Assembly: GCA_037444305.1 (NCBI GenBank)
Contig: JBBIMP010000061.1
Location: 1-21,400, forward strand
Reading direction: 5' to 3'
DNA: 21,400 nt
Source of the DNA: JBBIMP01 sp037444305
Lineage (GTDB): Bacteria; Acidobacteriota; UBA6911
In this document: positions 1 through 7,847 of the stretch, in pieces
Position numbering within the stretch: position 1 is the first letter of the stretch
How the letters are laid out: every line of letters starts with the position of its first letter
Program-made: the position numbers and the translations under genes
Notes under the pieces: model-generated
The model's database searches: none
What the model saw: the letters and a program-made list of their open reading frames with translations, nothing else
What the model was told of the DNA's origin: nothing

Positions 1-2040
1 ACCCCACAGATCGGCAAAGCTGGGGCTGGTGTAGATCTCGTTGGGATTGTACAGAGCCCCCTGGAACTGCCACCGCAGGCCGTAGTTGAGCGTCAGGTCC
101 TGCCGGACACGCCAGGTGTCGGTGAAGTAGAGTCCCAGCTCAACCCCCTTCTCCTTGCGGTGCAGAGGCGACAGGTGGGCGTACTTTTTGCTGTCGGCAT
201 CCACGTTGCGTGAACCCGAAATGGAGGAGATCCGGCCCGTCAGCATAGCGTAGAGCGCACGTGCGTTTGTCAGGTCCGCCGTGCTGACGCCCGGCATGTT
301 TGCGGCGCTCAGCGGCGTGGACACCGGGTCACCGGCCGCCACTCCGAAGGAAACCGTCGGTACGCCGGCAAAGCCGAAGGACCGGTCCCCGGCAGCCAGG
401 ATGCTCAGCTGCCCGCCGAAGTTCCACGTATGCTTGCCGCGAACCCAACTCAGGTTGTCCTGGATGCTGTATACAGGTGTGTTTCGGAGCGAGGGCAGGC
501 CGCGGGAGGTGCCCGCCAGCCCGGGTCGCGCATGCAGGCTCTGCAGGCTCAAAGGCCACATGACCCGGCGGCCCGCCGGGTAGATTTCCGGGCCGGATTC
601 GGGGAAGAAGGATATAGGCGCTCCCTGCACTCCGAAGCGGAACTCGTTATTCATTCTGGGCGATATGCGCCACTGCAGCGCCGTGGTCACCGAAAAGCGA
701 TTGGAGTACTGCCCGGCCGGCTTGCCCAGGCCCGGGAAGGTCGGATCCATGCTGTTCAGCGTGTCCGGCGTGGCGGAGAAGTAGTTGTAGTGCCAGACTC
801 CGTGCCACAGCAGCTTGTCGCTGATGTGATAGTCCACCCGCATCGTGGGGAAGCGGCGAAGCTGGGTCGAGGGCGCTTCGAATCGATAGCGGTCGCGGAA
901 AAGGTCGAAACTGCTTATGGCGCCGGCAGCGCGCGCTCCATCAATGGCGCTCAACATGCCGGAAACGGTCGGATCGATGCTGCCCGGGAAGCCTGCCGCC
1001 CCGGCGATTCCCAGCAGGTTTGCGGTCCGCTCGACACCATCGGTTCCGCGGTAGCGGAAAACACCCGCTGCCGCTTCCTTCGTCAGGATCAGGTTCTCGC
1101 GCGGCCGGGACTCGGGCAACCGGAACTCCTCGTAGTTGACGAAGAAGAAGATCCTGTCCTTGAGGATGGGGCCTCCGAAGTTCCCGCCAAACACGTTCAG
1201 CAGGTTTCGCGGCCTCCGCAAACCTCGGGCATTGTTGAACCAGGTGTTGGCGTTCAGGGCGTCGTTTCGATGATCCCAGAAGGCCGTGCCGCGATAGTTG
1301 TTGGTGCCCCGCCGGGTGACGAATTGGATCTGAACAGCCCCTTCGCCGCCTACATTGGCGCCGGCTGCGGCCGACGAGACGCTCACCTCTTCCACGGCAT
1401 CCACCCGCGGGCGGATCAGCGTAAACATGCCCCCGCCGAATGCGCTTTTCAGCAGGTTATCCTGCACGTTGACGCCGTCCATGCTTATGTTGATGGCGCC
1501 CTTGGGCAAACCGAGAAATGTGCTCTGCCGCGCCGTGCCGCCCTGTTGAGCGCCCGGCAACAGCAGAACGAAATCAAGCGTGTCCCGGTTGTTCAGCGGC
1601 AGACTGCGAAGCATGTCTCCCGTCACATTTTTCTCAATGGCGGTGGAGATGGTTTCCAGAATGGCCTGTCCGCCGACGACCTCCAGCATGGTGGCTACCT
1701 CGCCCAACTCCAGCCTCACCGGGATTTCACTGTTGCGTCCCGCCTCTACCCGAATGCCGCTGTGAACGACTGTTTTGAATCCGGGCACGCTGACCGTCAG
1801 GCGATAGGTGCCGATTTTAAGGTTCGCGAAAACAAAGCCGCCGTCTTCAGCCGAGACGGTTGCCTGGAGGTCCTTGGTGGCCTCATCCTCCAATTTAACT
1901 TCCGCCCCAGGAACTCTGGCACCGGACGGATCCTGAACGGATCCGAAGATTCGTCCCTGTGCGCTAACCTGTGCCAACGCCTCTGCAGGCCATAGGATCA
2001 GGGCCGACAGGACGAGCACACGTAAAGTGGCTTTGACCAT
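1..2040 (-). CDS. Oar-like TonB-dependent receptor, 3' end cut by window edge
   Basis: Reading back from the ATG at 2038-2040, the minus strand is open without a stop to base 1 (680 codons), so the C-terminus lies outside the window. Residues 1-23 form a signal peptide (basic start, LVLSALIL core, ALA|Q cleavage). Residues about 27-112 read as a carboxypeptidase-regulatory-like beta-sandwich (IFGSVQDPSGARVPGAEV, then GTYRLTVSVPGF). A plug-like region follows to about 245 (INISMDGVNVQDN; VQIQFVTRRGTNNYRGTAF), then barrel sequence with the typical NVFGGNFGGPILKDRIFFF stretch. Such receptors sit in the outer membrane and take up large or poorly diffusing substrates with TonB energy; Acidobacteria carry many. 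The substrate cannot be told. The start has a Shine-Dalgarno AAAGGA (complement of 2049-2054), 8 bases upstream. Long plus-strand open frames over it are shadows. Confidence 0.93.
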   Translation of the reverse strand, partial: MVKATLRVLVLSALILWPAEALAQVSAQGRIFGSVQDPSGARVPGAEVKLEDEATKDLQATVSAEDGGFVFANLKIGTYRLTVSVPGFKTVVHSGIRVEAGRNSEIPVRLELGEVATMLEVVGGQAILETISTAIEKNVTGDMLRSLPLNNRDTLDFVLLLPGAQQGGTARQSTFLGLPKGAINISMDGVNVQDNLLKSAFGGGMFTLIRPRVDAVEEVSVSSAAAGANVGGEGAVQIQFVTRRGTNNYRGTAFWDHRNDALNANTWFNNARGLRRPRNLLNVFGGNFGGPILKDRIFFFVNYEEFRLPESRPRENLILTKEAAAGVFRYRGTDGVERTANLLGIAGAAGFPGSIDPTVSGMLSAIDGARAAGAISSFDLFRDRYRFEAPSTQLRRFPTMRVDYHISDKLLWHGVWHYNYFSATPDTLNSMDPTFPGLGKPAGQYSNRFSVTTALQWRISPRMNNEFRFGVQGAPISFFPESGPEIYPAGRRVMWPLSLQSLHARPGLAGTSRGLPSLRNTPVYSIQDNLSWVRGKHTWNFGGQLSILAAGDRSFGFAGVPTVSFGVAAGDPVSTPLSAANMPGVSTADLTNARALYAMLTGRISSISGSRNVDADSKKYAHLSPLHRKEKGVELGLYFTDTWRVRQDLTLNYGLRWQFQGALYNPNEIYTSPSFADLWG

Positions 2041-2470
2041 AGATGTGATCCTTTCCTTTCTGCTCTACCAGCCTCGCAGAAAAAACCGGACTGCTTCCCG
2101 GGGCTGATGGGCCTGATTCTGACTTTCGAGTTTTGAGCCGGAGCCGTAATGGCGCTGTGCCTGCGGCTTCGGCCAGACATTTTCAGAGAAGGATCGCGGG
2201 CGAAGAGCAGACTACCCTCTGGCGGATGGCTGCTATAGGCCACCCGCCGATCAACTGAAGGACCAATTCGGAAATAGGCCCTCTCTGACATTGCCCCGAT
2301 CTAAGAAATGCAGGACAGCTCAGGGCTTCGTACTATAGTAGTAGCAACCATCGTGCCAGAAGCTGCCGCCTGGACTGTGTCGGATCAATGCCCAAAAGGC
2401 CATCCTGATCAATTAGTTGTGGAGATGTCCAACCGCCTGGTTGCTGGAGTCAGGCACTGGGACCTGGAAA

Positions 2471-2499
2471 ATCCAAAATACTGTTCCAATATTTTGGAT
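2471..2499. repeat. Perfect 10-bp inverted repeat with 9-base loop
   Basis: Arms ATCCAAAATA (2471-2480) and TATTTTGGAT (2490-2499) are exact reverse complements around a 9-base spacer. The arms are AT-rich, in contrast to the GC-rich surroundings. There is no T run after either arm, so it is not a standard terminator. It may be an operator-like dyad or part of a mobile remnant. Confidence 0.6.
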
Positions 2500-2526
2500 A
2501 TCGGCAATCGCCTTTGCAGTCAGGGT

Positions 2527-2556
2527 GGAGTTACAACATTACAATCCTATAACTCC
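2527..2556. repeat. 7-bp inverted repeat
   Basis: Arms GGAGTTA (2527-2533) and TAACTCC (2550-2556) enclose 16 bases. It lies 27 bases after the preceding 10-bp dyad in the same AT-richer segment. It is short enough to arise by chance alone; the close pairing with the other dyad is the only reason to list it. Confidence 0.35.
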
Positions 2557-2744
2557 GCTTTTCCAGGATTATTGAACGCTGAGAGGATTATTCTGGGACT
2601 CCGGGCCATAAAGCGGTCACCGGCCTGGAAGATGGCTCGAATCGAACCGCACACGGGCAGAAGCCTTGCGCCTGCTGAGCCTGTTTGAATCGCGGTCTTC
2701 TCTCCTTATGGCGGGCAGGCTGAAATGAAACAGCGGCCCGGTAG

Positions 2745-3877
2745 CTGCGGTTTCTCTCCGATGCGGCGGTTAGGACGCAGGCGCAGTCGCAGGGCGGAGG
2801 AGCCTTCCCAGTAATCGTGATGTTCAGTCCCGGAGTTCAGTTGGACTCCTTCCGCGGGTTCGCCCGCGCCGATGAGAGAGCCGCGGCCAACCCGCCTGCC
2901 TGGGACTCCCTGGACCGCGGCGTGCTCGGCGCCGTCCAGGCCCTGGAGGCGGTCGTGGGATTCCGAGCCGAGCACGTCTACAGTGCGGCCGCGCGCGGGT
3001 TCTCTGCCCGCCTTACGGCCCGACAGATACGGCACCTGGAGCAGAGCCCGCTGGTGGCCTATGTGGAGCCCGACGCCATCATGTACGCCATCGCACAGGC
3101 CCTTCCCTGGGGGATCGACCGGATCGACGCGGACCTGAGTTCAACATTGGCAGGCGATTGCAGCGGCGCCGTCTCGAATGTCCGCGCCTATGCCATCGAC
3201 ACGGGGATCGACCGCAAGCACAAGGACCTGAATGTCGTGGAGCACGTGAACTTCGCCGGTGGAAAGAACGAGGACTGCAACGGCCACGGCACGCATGTCG
3301 CCGGCACCATTGCCGCCATCGACAACACGAGCGACGTCGTAGGCGTTGCGCCCGGGGCGCCCCTGGTTGGCGTGAAAGTGCTCGGCTGCGGCGGCAGCGG
3401 AACCACCTCCGGCGTCATCAAGGGGGTCGATTGGGTGACGAATAAAGCGGTAAAGCCTGCAGTCGCAAACATGAGTCTGGGAGGCGGAGCGAGTACTTCA
3501 CTGGATACCGCCGTCAGCAACTCAGTCGCAAGCGGTGTTTTCTACGCCGTCGCTGCCGGAAACGAGGGCGCGAATGCCTGCAATTCATCGCCTGCCCGCG
3601 CCGGCGCAGGCACGCTGAACGGGGTCGCTACTACGGCTGCCACGGACTTCAACAATAATGAACCCTCCTGGAGCAACTACGGCACCTGCGTCGACATCTG
3701 GGCACCCGGCGTTTCCATTCTCTCGACGCGCCTCAGAGGGGGACCACAACAATGAGCGGGACATCGATGGCCTCCCCGAGTAATGTCGAAGGGGCGCTAA
3801 AATTTAACCAGCTTCGTACCGGCACCTCCAGTAGGGACGAGAGGGATATCTACATCGTCTATGTGAAGTATTTCTGA
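2745..3877 (+). pseudogene. Broken subtilisin-like (S8) serine protease with I9 propeptide
   Basis: The longest frame starts at a GTG at 2817, but propeptide-like sequence (FPVIVMFSPGV) begins upstream of it. The frame is open only back to 2745 and shows no ATG or signal peptide, so the N-terminus seems damaged. Numbering from 2817: inhibitor I9 propeptide to about residue 90 (HVYSAAARGFSARL, VAYVEPD), then the S8 domain with catalytic Asp128 (AYAIDTGID), His157 (NGHGTHVAGT) and oxyanion Asn249 (AAGNEG). The frame stops at 3753-3755. The serine motif SGTSMASP continues in the +2 frame from 3752, so one G is missing in the run 3738-3742 (restored: RGGTTTMSGTSMASP). After ASP the expected HVAG helix is absent, and an unrelated 32-residue tail ends at the TGA at 3875-3877. 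An active enzyme is unlikely from this sequence. Sequencing error could explain the frameshift but not the missing end. Confidence 0.8.
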
Positions 3878-4213
3878 GAATTCACAGTGCGGAGAGATTT
3901 CGCAGGAACGGTTGAAGCCTGCTCCTTCTGCCGTCTCTGATTGCCGGTCGGGATCGAACGGAGCCCGGAGCGATAGCGACGGGTCCGGTTGCCCAAATAC
4001 TCCTCCTGCCCCTGGGATCGATGGGCAGCGACGGCAGCGTGTTGGGCGGCCTGGCCGCTCACTGCCGTTTGCGGCTCCGTTTGCTGCATTCCTTCAATAC
4101 TGCTTCTCTCTGTCGCAGCTCTCTTGTTCTATCCCTGCAGCTCTGGCCGATCGCTCGAGGATTGGCTATGATCACGTAACGCACTTCTGCGGATCCGGGA
4201 TGGGAGGAACCAG
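3878..4213. other. Intergenic gap, nothing clear
   Basis: Between the broken protease and the M20 hydrolase I see no gene, tRNA or strong terminator. A small dyad (CTGCCC/GGGCAG around 4007-4029) is weak. TATGAT at 4167-4172 could be a -10 box for the next gene, but no good -35 lies 16-18 bases upstream. Overlapping open frames on both strands have no recognisable content. Confidence 0.4.
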
Positions 4214-5383
4214 ATGATCGAAGAGCTGAAGCGGGATGCCGAATCCATGAAAGACCGGTTGATCGAGTGGCGGCGCGATTTCCACCGCCACCCCGAGATC
4301 GCGACGCAGGAGCGGCGTACAAGTTCGGTAGTCCGGGACGAGCTGGAGGGCTTCGGCATCCCCGTCCGGTCCGTCGCCGGCACCGGACTGGTCGGGATCC
4401 TGGAAGGCCGTCCCGGAGGCAGAACCGTGGCGCTGCGCGCCGACATGGACGCGCTCCCGCTCCAGGAAGAGGGCGACAAGGAATATACCTCCCTCAATCC
4501 CGGCGCGTGCCACGCCTGCGGACACGACGGCCACATGGCTATCCTCATGGGCGCAGCGCAACTGCTGGCCGGCAGGAAGCGCGAATTTTCCGGCAGGGTG
4601 GTCTTCCTGTTTCAGCCTTCCGAGGAGAAGATCCCCGGCGGGGCGCTGGGGATGATCGAAGAGGGTGCCCTCGAGGGAGTCGACGCGGTCTTCGGCCTCC
4701 ACCTCTGGCAGAGCATGCCGACCGCCACGGTCGGCGCCGTCCGCGGCCCCATGATGGCCGCCGCCGACGAGTTCACGATCAAGGTGATCGGCAAGGGTGG
4801 ACATGGCTCGATGCCGCAGCAGGCCGTGGACCCTATTCTCGCGGCCTCCAACCTGGTAGTGAACCTCCAGAGCATCGTCAGCCGGAACGTCGATCCCCTC
4901 CGGTCGGCGGTGCTTTCCCTAGGGACAATCCACGGCGGAACCATCTACAACATCATCCCGTGCGACGTCACGCTCACCGGCACCGTGCGCACCTTCGACG
5001 AGGCGATCCGCGACCTGATGGAAAAGCGCGTCAAAGAGGTGGCCGAAGCCTCCTGCGCCGCCCACGGAGCTCGCTGCGAGGTGGCCTACTCGCGCGGGTA
5101 TCCGGCGGTGGTGAACGACGCCGCCATGACCGACCTGGCGCTGCGGGTCGCAGGGGAGGTCCTGGGCGGCAAGCGTGTCCTGGACATCGATCCGGTCATG
5201 GGCGGAGAGGATTTCGCCTACTTCCTCCGGAAGGTTCCCGGGGCATTCCTCTTCTTCGGCATGGGGGACGGAACCTCTTTCCCCCACCACCACCCGAAGT
5301 TCGACATCGACGAGGCGGCGCTGCCGCAGGCGGTCTCGCTGATGGGCTCGCTTGCGCTGGAATACCTCGAACAGAGGCGGTAA
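4214..5383 (+). CDS. M20 family metal-dependent amidohydrolase (hippurate/IAA-amino acid hydrolase type)
   Basis: A 389-residue cytoplasmic enzyme of usual length for the M20D amidohydrolases, which hydrolyse N-acyl or aryl amino-acid amides. The motifs are complete and in order: ALRADMDALPL (73-83), CHACGHDGH (99-107, with Cys102, His104 and catalytic Asp105), PSEE (135-138, metal/base glutamates), GLH (161-163), lid-domain GKGGHGSMP (193-201), MGGEDFAYF (329-337) and the C-terminal HHHPKFDIDE (358-367). No signal peptide is present. The ATG is preceded by GGAGG at 4203-4207, spacing six. The gene stands alone on the plus strand between a broken protease and a protease remnant, so context gives no substrate. 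N-acyl amino acid deacylase, carboxypeptidase-like or hippurate hydrolase activity are all possible. Confidence 0.95.
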   Translation: MIEELKRDAESMKDRLIEWRRDFHRHPEIATQERRTSSVVRDELEGFGIPVRSVAGTGLVGILEGRPGGRTVALRADMDALPLQEEGDKEYTSLNPGACHACGHDGHMAILMGAAQLLAGRKREFSGRVVFLFQPSEEKIPGGALGMIEEGALEGVDAVFGLHLWQSMPTATVGAVRGPMMAAADEFTIKVIGKGGHGSMPQQAVDPILAASNLVVNLQSIVSRNVDPLRSAVLSLGTIHGGTIYNIIPCDVTLTGTVRTFDEAIRDLMEKRVKEVAEASCAAHGARCEVAYSRGYPAVVNDAAMTDLALRVAGEVLGGKRVLDIDPVMGGEDFAYFLRKVPGAFLFFGMGDGTSFPHHHPKFDIDEAALPQAVSLMGSLALEYLEQRR

Positions 5384-5393
5384 TACAGCCGCC

Positions 5394-5753
5394 TGCAGCA
5401 GAACGGGCGTCAACGCAGAAGCCTTCAACACGGCTTTCCTCGACGGTTCCACGCTGCTGTATCTGCCGATCGCGCTTGCCGCTCAGGTTAAGCGGGACAA
5501 GCACCAGGGAAGCGGAAGGATCGAAAAAGATCGTCTCGCCCGGCAATTCTCCCGATCCGAAGGTCAGCCGTTTTGCCTCGAAGTCGATCGTGACCGGGCA
5601 TCTCCGAAGCAGACCCAGGCCGATGATGGCGTTCACACCCCGGCAGGGGATGTCGGCGACCAGGCAGGGGAGCGTGAAGGAGTTGCACACTTGTGCAAAT
5701 CCCGCCTGATTGCAGGCTGGGCGCTTGGCTATTGCCCAGGCAATCAGTATCAT
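5394..5753 (-). pseudogene. Remnant of a retropepsin-like aspartic protease
   Basis: The minus-strand frame starting at 5753 carries, at residues about 20-118, a pattern of two-lobed bacterial retropepsin-like proteins: the end of lobe one (NAIIGLGLLRRCPVTIDFEA, then KRLTFG), a linker, and the start of lobe two (LVPLNLSGK, then VEGFCVDARSAAG where families normally show F-x-V-D-T-G-A-S). The catalytic Asp-Thr-Gly is degraded to Asp-Ala-Arg. There is no intact first lobe upstream, and the frame then runs antisense into the end of the M20 gene, so the second lobe is gone. I read it as a gene fragment truncated at both ends. The family call rests on by-eye pattern matching and could be wrong. 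Confidence 0.42.
5725..5753 (+). promoter_or_regulatory. Candidate promoter with dyad in the spacer, upstream of the permease
   Basis: TTGGCT (5725-5730) and TATCAT (5748-5753) are separated by exactly 17 bases, 60 bases before the permease ATG. The -10 matches consensus in five of six positions; the -35 in only three. A perfect dyad ATTGCC-CA-GGCAAT (5731-5744) fills the spacer, a place where repressors or activators of metal-response genes often bind. No regulator gene lies nearby. The site is inferred from pattern only. Confidence 0.4.
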
Positions 5754-5813
5754 GCATCGCGCAGGTCAAAGTGACTCAGGCCTGCCGGTGTCCCTGCAAC
5801 TACGGGCGAACCA

Positions 5814-7214
5814 ATGGGTGAGCAAAAAAAAGAGTGGCTGAAACTGCTGGGGCTGGCCGCCCTTTTCGCGGCGTTTTTCTGGCTGCCCGTCGGCTGGGAG
5901 CGCTTCGATGCCGGCCTGTTTGAAGCACTCTACCTGGCCCGCGACTACGCGCGCGCCCATGTGCTTCTCTGCCTGGTGCCGGCACTGTTCATCGCGGGCG
6001 CGATCGCGGTCTTCATCAGCCAGGCTTCGGTCATGCGCTACCTGGGCGCCGGCGCGAACAAAATGCTGGCTTACGGCGTTGCGAGCGTGTCGGGCAGCGC
6101 GCTGGCGGCCTGCTCCTGCACCGTGCTGCCGCTGTTCGCGGGCATCCACCGCCTCGGCGCGGGGCTTGGGCCTGCGGTGACCTTCCTCTACGCCGGCCCG
6201 GCGATCAACGTGCTGGCAATCGTCCTGACGGCCCGTGTGCTGGGCTGGCAGCTGGGCCTTGCAAGGGCGGCCGGCGCCGTCGGCTTTGCCCTGGTGATCG
6301 GCCTCATCATGCACCTGCTATACGGCCGGGAGGAGCAGCAAAAGGCGCTCCGGCCGGCGGTAATGCCGGCCATGGAGGCGCCGCGCCCTCTGCGGCAGAC
6401 GGCGGCCGTGTTCGCCGCCCTGGTGGCGATCCTCGTTTTCGCAAATTGGGCCCGCAGCGGCGACACGCGCGCCGTCTTCCTGTGCTGCCCAGACGGCCTG
6501 GCGTCCTACTCTGTCCAGGGGCAGATCATTCTCCACGATGAGACCGGCCTGCGCATTCTCGACGCCATGGGACAGGAGTATTCTGTTCCTGCGGCCCAGT
6601 TGCGCTCGGTCGAGACGCTGCCGGACAAGGGCATTTTCAGCCTCGTGTATTTGGGCCGATGGTTCGTGGTGGCTGCGGCGGGGTTGGTGCTGGCTTATAT
6701 GCTGTGGCGCTGGTACCGGCCGGCGGAACTGCGTGAGTGGGTGGGATCGACGTGGGCTTTCACCAAGCAGATCGTGCCGCTGCTCTTCGCCGGGGTGCTG
6801 GTCGCGGGATTCCTGCTCGGCCGGCCGGGACACGACGGCCTGGTTCCCGGCCGCTATGTGCAGATGCTCGCGGGCGGCACTCCTGATCTGCTGCTGCAGG
6901 CAACAGGGTGGACCGGCGGCACAGCGGATTTCATCCGGGCGCTGTGGCCCGTCTGGACCAGCTTCTTCGCCTCGATATTCGGGGCGTTCATGTATTTTGC
7001 GACGCTGACGGAGGTGCCGATCGTCCAGGCGCTGCGCGGTTCGGGCATGGCAGAGGGACCGGCGTTGGCACTGCTGCTGGCCGGGCCGGCACTGAGCCTG
7101 CCAAACATGCTGGTCATCGGAGGCATCCTGGGGGCCCGCAAGACGCTGGTGTTCGTTTCGCTCGTGGTCGTGATGGCCACGGTTTCAGGCATCATCTACG
7201 GAGCATTTTTCTGA
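5814..7214 (+). CDS. ArsP/YraQ-type (DUF318) permease
   Basis: A 466-residue polytopic inner-membrane protein. Hydrophobic segments cluster at about 11-26, 48-70, 84-110, 120-144, 148-170 and 195-212, and again at 277-297, 317-336, 380-400 and 415-465. The N-half carries the family hallmark AACSCTVLPLFAG (98-110) and TFLYAGPAIN (123-132); the C-half repeats the theme with LTEVPIVQALRGSG and LLAGPALSLPNM. Some family members export organoarsenicals (ArsP); many have unknown cargo. Between the halves, residues about 214-275 form a soluble insert with an adjacent Cys-Cys pair (224-225) and a short beta-rich stretch, which I do not recognise. The ATG at 5814 has only a weak ribosome site. The thioredoxin-like gene follows after 23 bases, so they are probably co-transcribed. 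Cargo is not deducible. Confidence 0.88.
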   Translation: MGEQKKEWLKLLGLAALFAAFFWLPVGWERFDAGLFEALYLARDYARAHVLLCLVPALFIAGAIAVFISQASVMRYLGAGANKMLAYGVASVSGSALAACSCTVLPLFAGIHRLGAGLGPAVTFLYAGPAINVLAIVLTARVLGWQLGLARAAGAVGFALVIGLIMHLLYGREEQQKALRPAVMPAMEAPRPLRQTAAVFAALVAILVFANWARSGDTRAVFLCCPDGLASYSVQGQIILHDETGLRILDAMGQEYSVPAAQLRSVETLPDKGIFSLVYLGRWFVVAAAGLVLAYMLWRWYRPAELREWVGSTWAFTKQIVPLLFAGVLVAGFLLGRPGHDGLVPGRYVQMLAGGTPDLLLQATGWTGGTADFIRALWPVWTSFFASIFGAFMYFATLTEVPIVQALRGSGMAEGPALALLLAGPALSLPNMLVIGGILGARKTLVFVSLVVVMATVSGIIYGAFF

Positions 7215-7237
7215 TTTATGGCAGCAAGGAGCCTAGC

Positions 7238-7471
7238 GTGAAGAAGATTCAAATCCTCGGCACCGGTTGCGCGAAGTGCGACGAGCTCGCCAGGCAGGCT
7301 GACGCCGCCGCCAGAGCGCTCGGCATCGAATACGAAATCGTCAAAGTGACGGAGATCCCGGAGATCATGAAGTTCGGCGTGATGATAACGCCGGCGCTGG
7401 CCGTCGACGGCGCAGTAAAGGTCGTGGGCAAGGTGCCCGGTGCCGAGGCCATCAAGAGCATGCTGGCGTAG
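7238..7471 (+). CDS. Small thioredoxin-like CXXC protein (redox-active disulfide protein 2 family)
   Basis: A 77-residue protein of the TM0996/MTH895-like thioredoxin-fold family. It has the N-terminal strand KKIQILGTG, an active-site CAKC (Cys11, Cys14) and the cis-proline signature VMITPALAV (Pro52). The family is usually 75-80 residues. The start is GTG at 7238, chosen because AGGAG (7227-7231) lies six bases upstream and the protein would otherwise run back through the permease gene in another frame. It has no signal peptide, so it is cytoplasmic. These proteins often sit beside DUF318 permeases, as here. A role as a thiol reductant or metal/metalloid donor to the permease is inferred from that pairing. 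Confidence 0.9.
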   Translation: MKKIQILGTGCAKCDELARQADAAARALGIEYEIVKVTEIPEIMKFGVMITPALAVDGAVKVVGKVPGAEAIKSMLA

Positions 7472-7698
7472 CAGGCGTTCTCCGCGGGCCGATCCGGGAG
7501 AGGTTCCCCCTGTTGCGGCTCCATGCCACCCGGCCCGCGGCAATATTCGAGCACGGCATCAAGCTTGCAGGATCACTTCCGGCAGCACAGGCAGCCTCAA
7601 CTCCCTCACCGGCGAGCTCTGGAATCACTACCCACGCATGTCCAGCCTGATGCAAAGCGGCGGAATTCCCTACTCCCCTATCTCACGGCCGGACGAGT

Positions 7699-7770
7699 GG
7701 AATGCTTAACGCAAAGACGCCAGGACGCAAAGATATCTGAAGGACTCATGCTTTGCGCCTTTGCGTTCGG
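7699..7770 (+). repeat. Dispersed intergenic repeat, copy 1 (CGCAAAG type)
   Basis: Begins GGAATGCTTAACGCAAAGAC and ends CTTTGCGCCTTTGCGTTCGG. It is internally inverted: left AACGCAAAG...ACGCAAAG against right CTTTGCGCCTTTGCGTT. A second, diverged copy lies in the same orientation at 10305-10375 beyond the receptor gene; by eye about four in five positions agree. Runs of CGCAAAG are, from general knowledge, common in intergenic repeats of several environmental phyla. Confidence 0.75.
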
Positions 7771-7793
7771 AAATATGGGTGATGCAGGTCCGG

Positions 7794-7847
7794 GCGGCGA
7801 TTGCGGAACTATGAGGAGCAATACGCCGCTTCTCGGTGTTCCCTCAT
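7794..7847 (+). other. Predicted hairpin with possible loop-to-downstream pseudoknot
   Basis: GCGGCGATTGC (7794-7804) pairs with GCAATACGCCGC (7818-7829) with a single bulged A. The 13-base loop contains ATGAGG (7811-7816), which is complementary to CCTCAT (7842-7847) just downstream. A second hairpin, AGCCGAA/TTCGGCT (7870-7876 with 7893-7899), follows. The pairing is seen in the sequence; whether it is transcribed or functional is not known. No cobalamin-riboswitch box was found. Confidence 0.4.

Larger units (their letters stand above)
2041..2744. other. Gene-poor stretch with several inverted repeats
   Basis: No convincing gene. The first part is the upstream region of the receptor on the minus strand and holds a dyad with arms 2137-2146 and 2164-2173 (one mismatch). 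Base composition is visibly less GC-rich at about 2320-2600. This part contains a perfect palindrome TACTATAGTA (2331-2340) and two further inverted repeats (2471-2499 and 2527-2556). A 126-codon plus-strand open frame starts at 2308, but it has no clear ribosome binding site, odd composition and no family I recognise; I leave it uncalled. The region could be decayed sequence or host small regulatory RNA; nothing decides this here. Confidence 0.5.

Noticed and set aside
430..1995. 521-codon plus-strand open frame
   Set aside because: It lies antisense to the TonB receptor, which has clear domains and a signal peptide; GC-rich DNA gives long shadow frames.
2630..2647. tRNA-like GGTTCGATTCGAGCC on the minus strand
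   Set aside because: It resembles a T-arm only; no acceptor, D or anticodon stems can be built around it.
2308..2688. 126-codon plus-strand open frame
   Set aside because: No ribosome site, unusual composition, no recognisable family, and inverted repeats inside; not called as a gene.
4267..5709. 480-codon plus-strand open frame over the M20 gene
   Set aside because: Arg/Pro/Gly-rich composition typical of an off-frame reading; the M20 frame has all motifs.
7483..7539. Terminator after the thioredoxin gene
   Set aside because: The 8-bp dyad has a loop of about 41 bases and no T run.
7699..7770. CRISPR-like repeat because of recurring CGCAAAG
   Set aside because: There is no regular repeat-spacer spacing; it is a short inverted repeat with one more distant copy.
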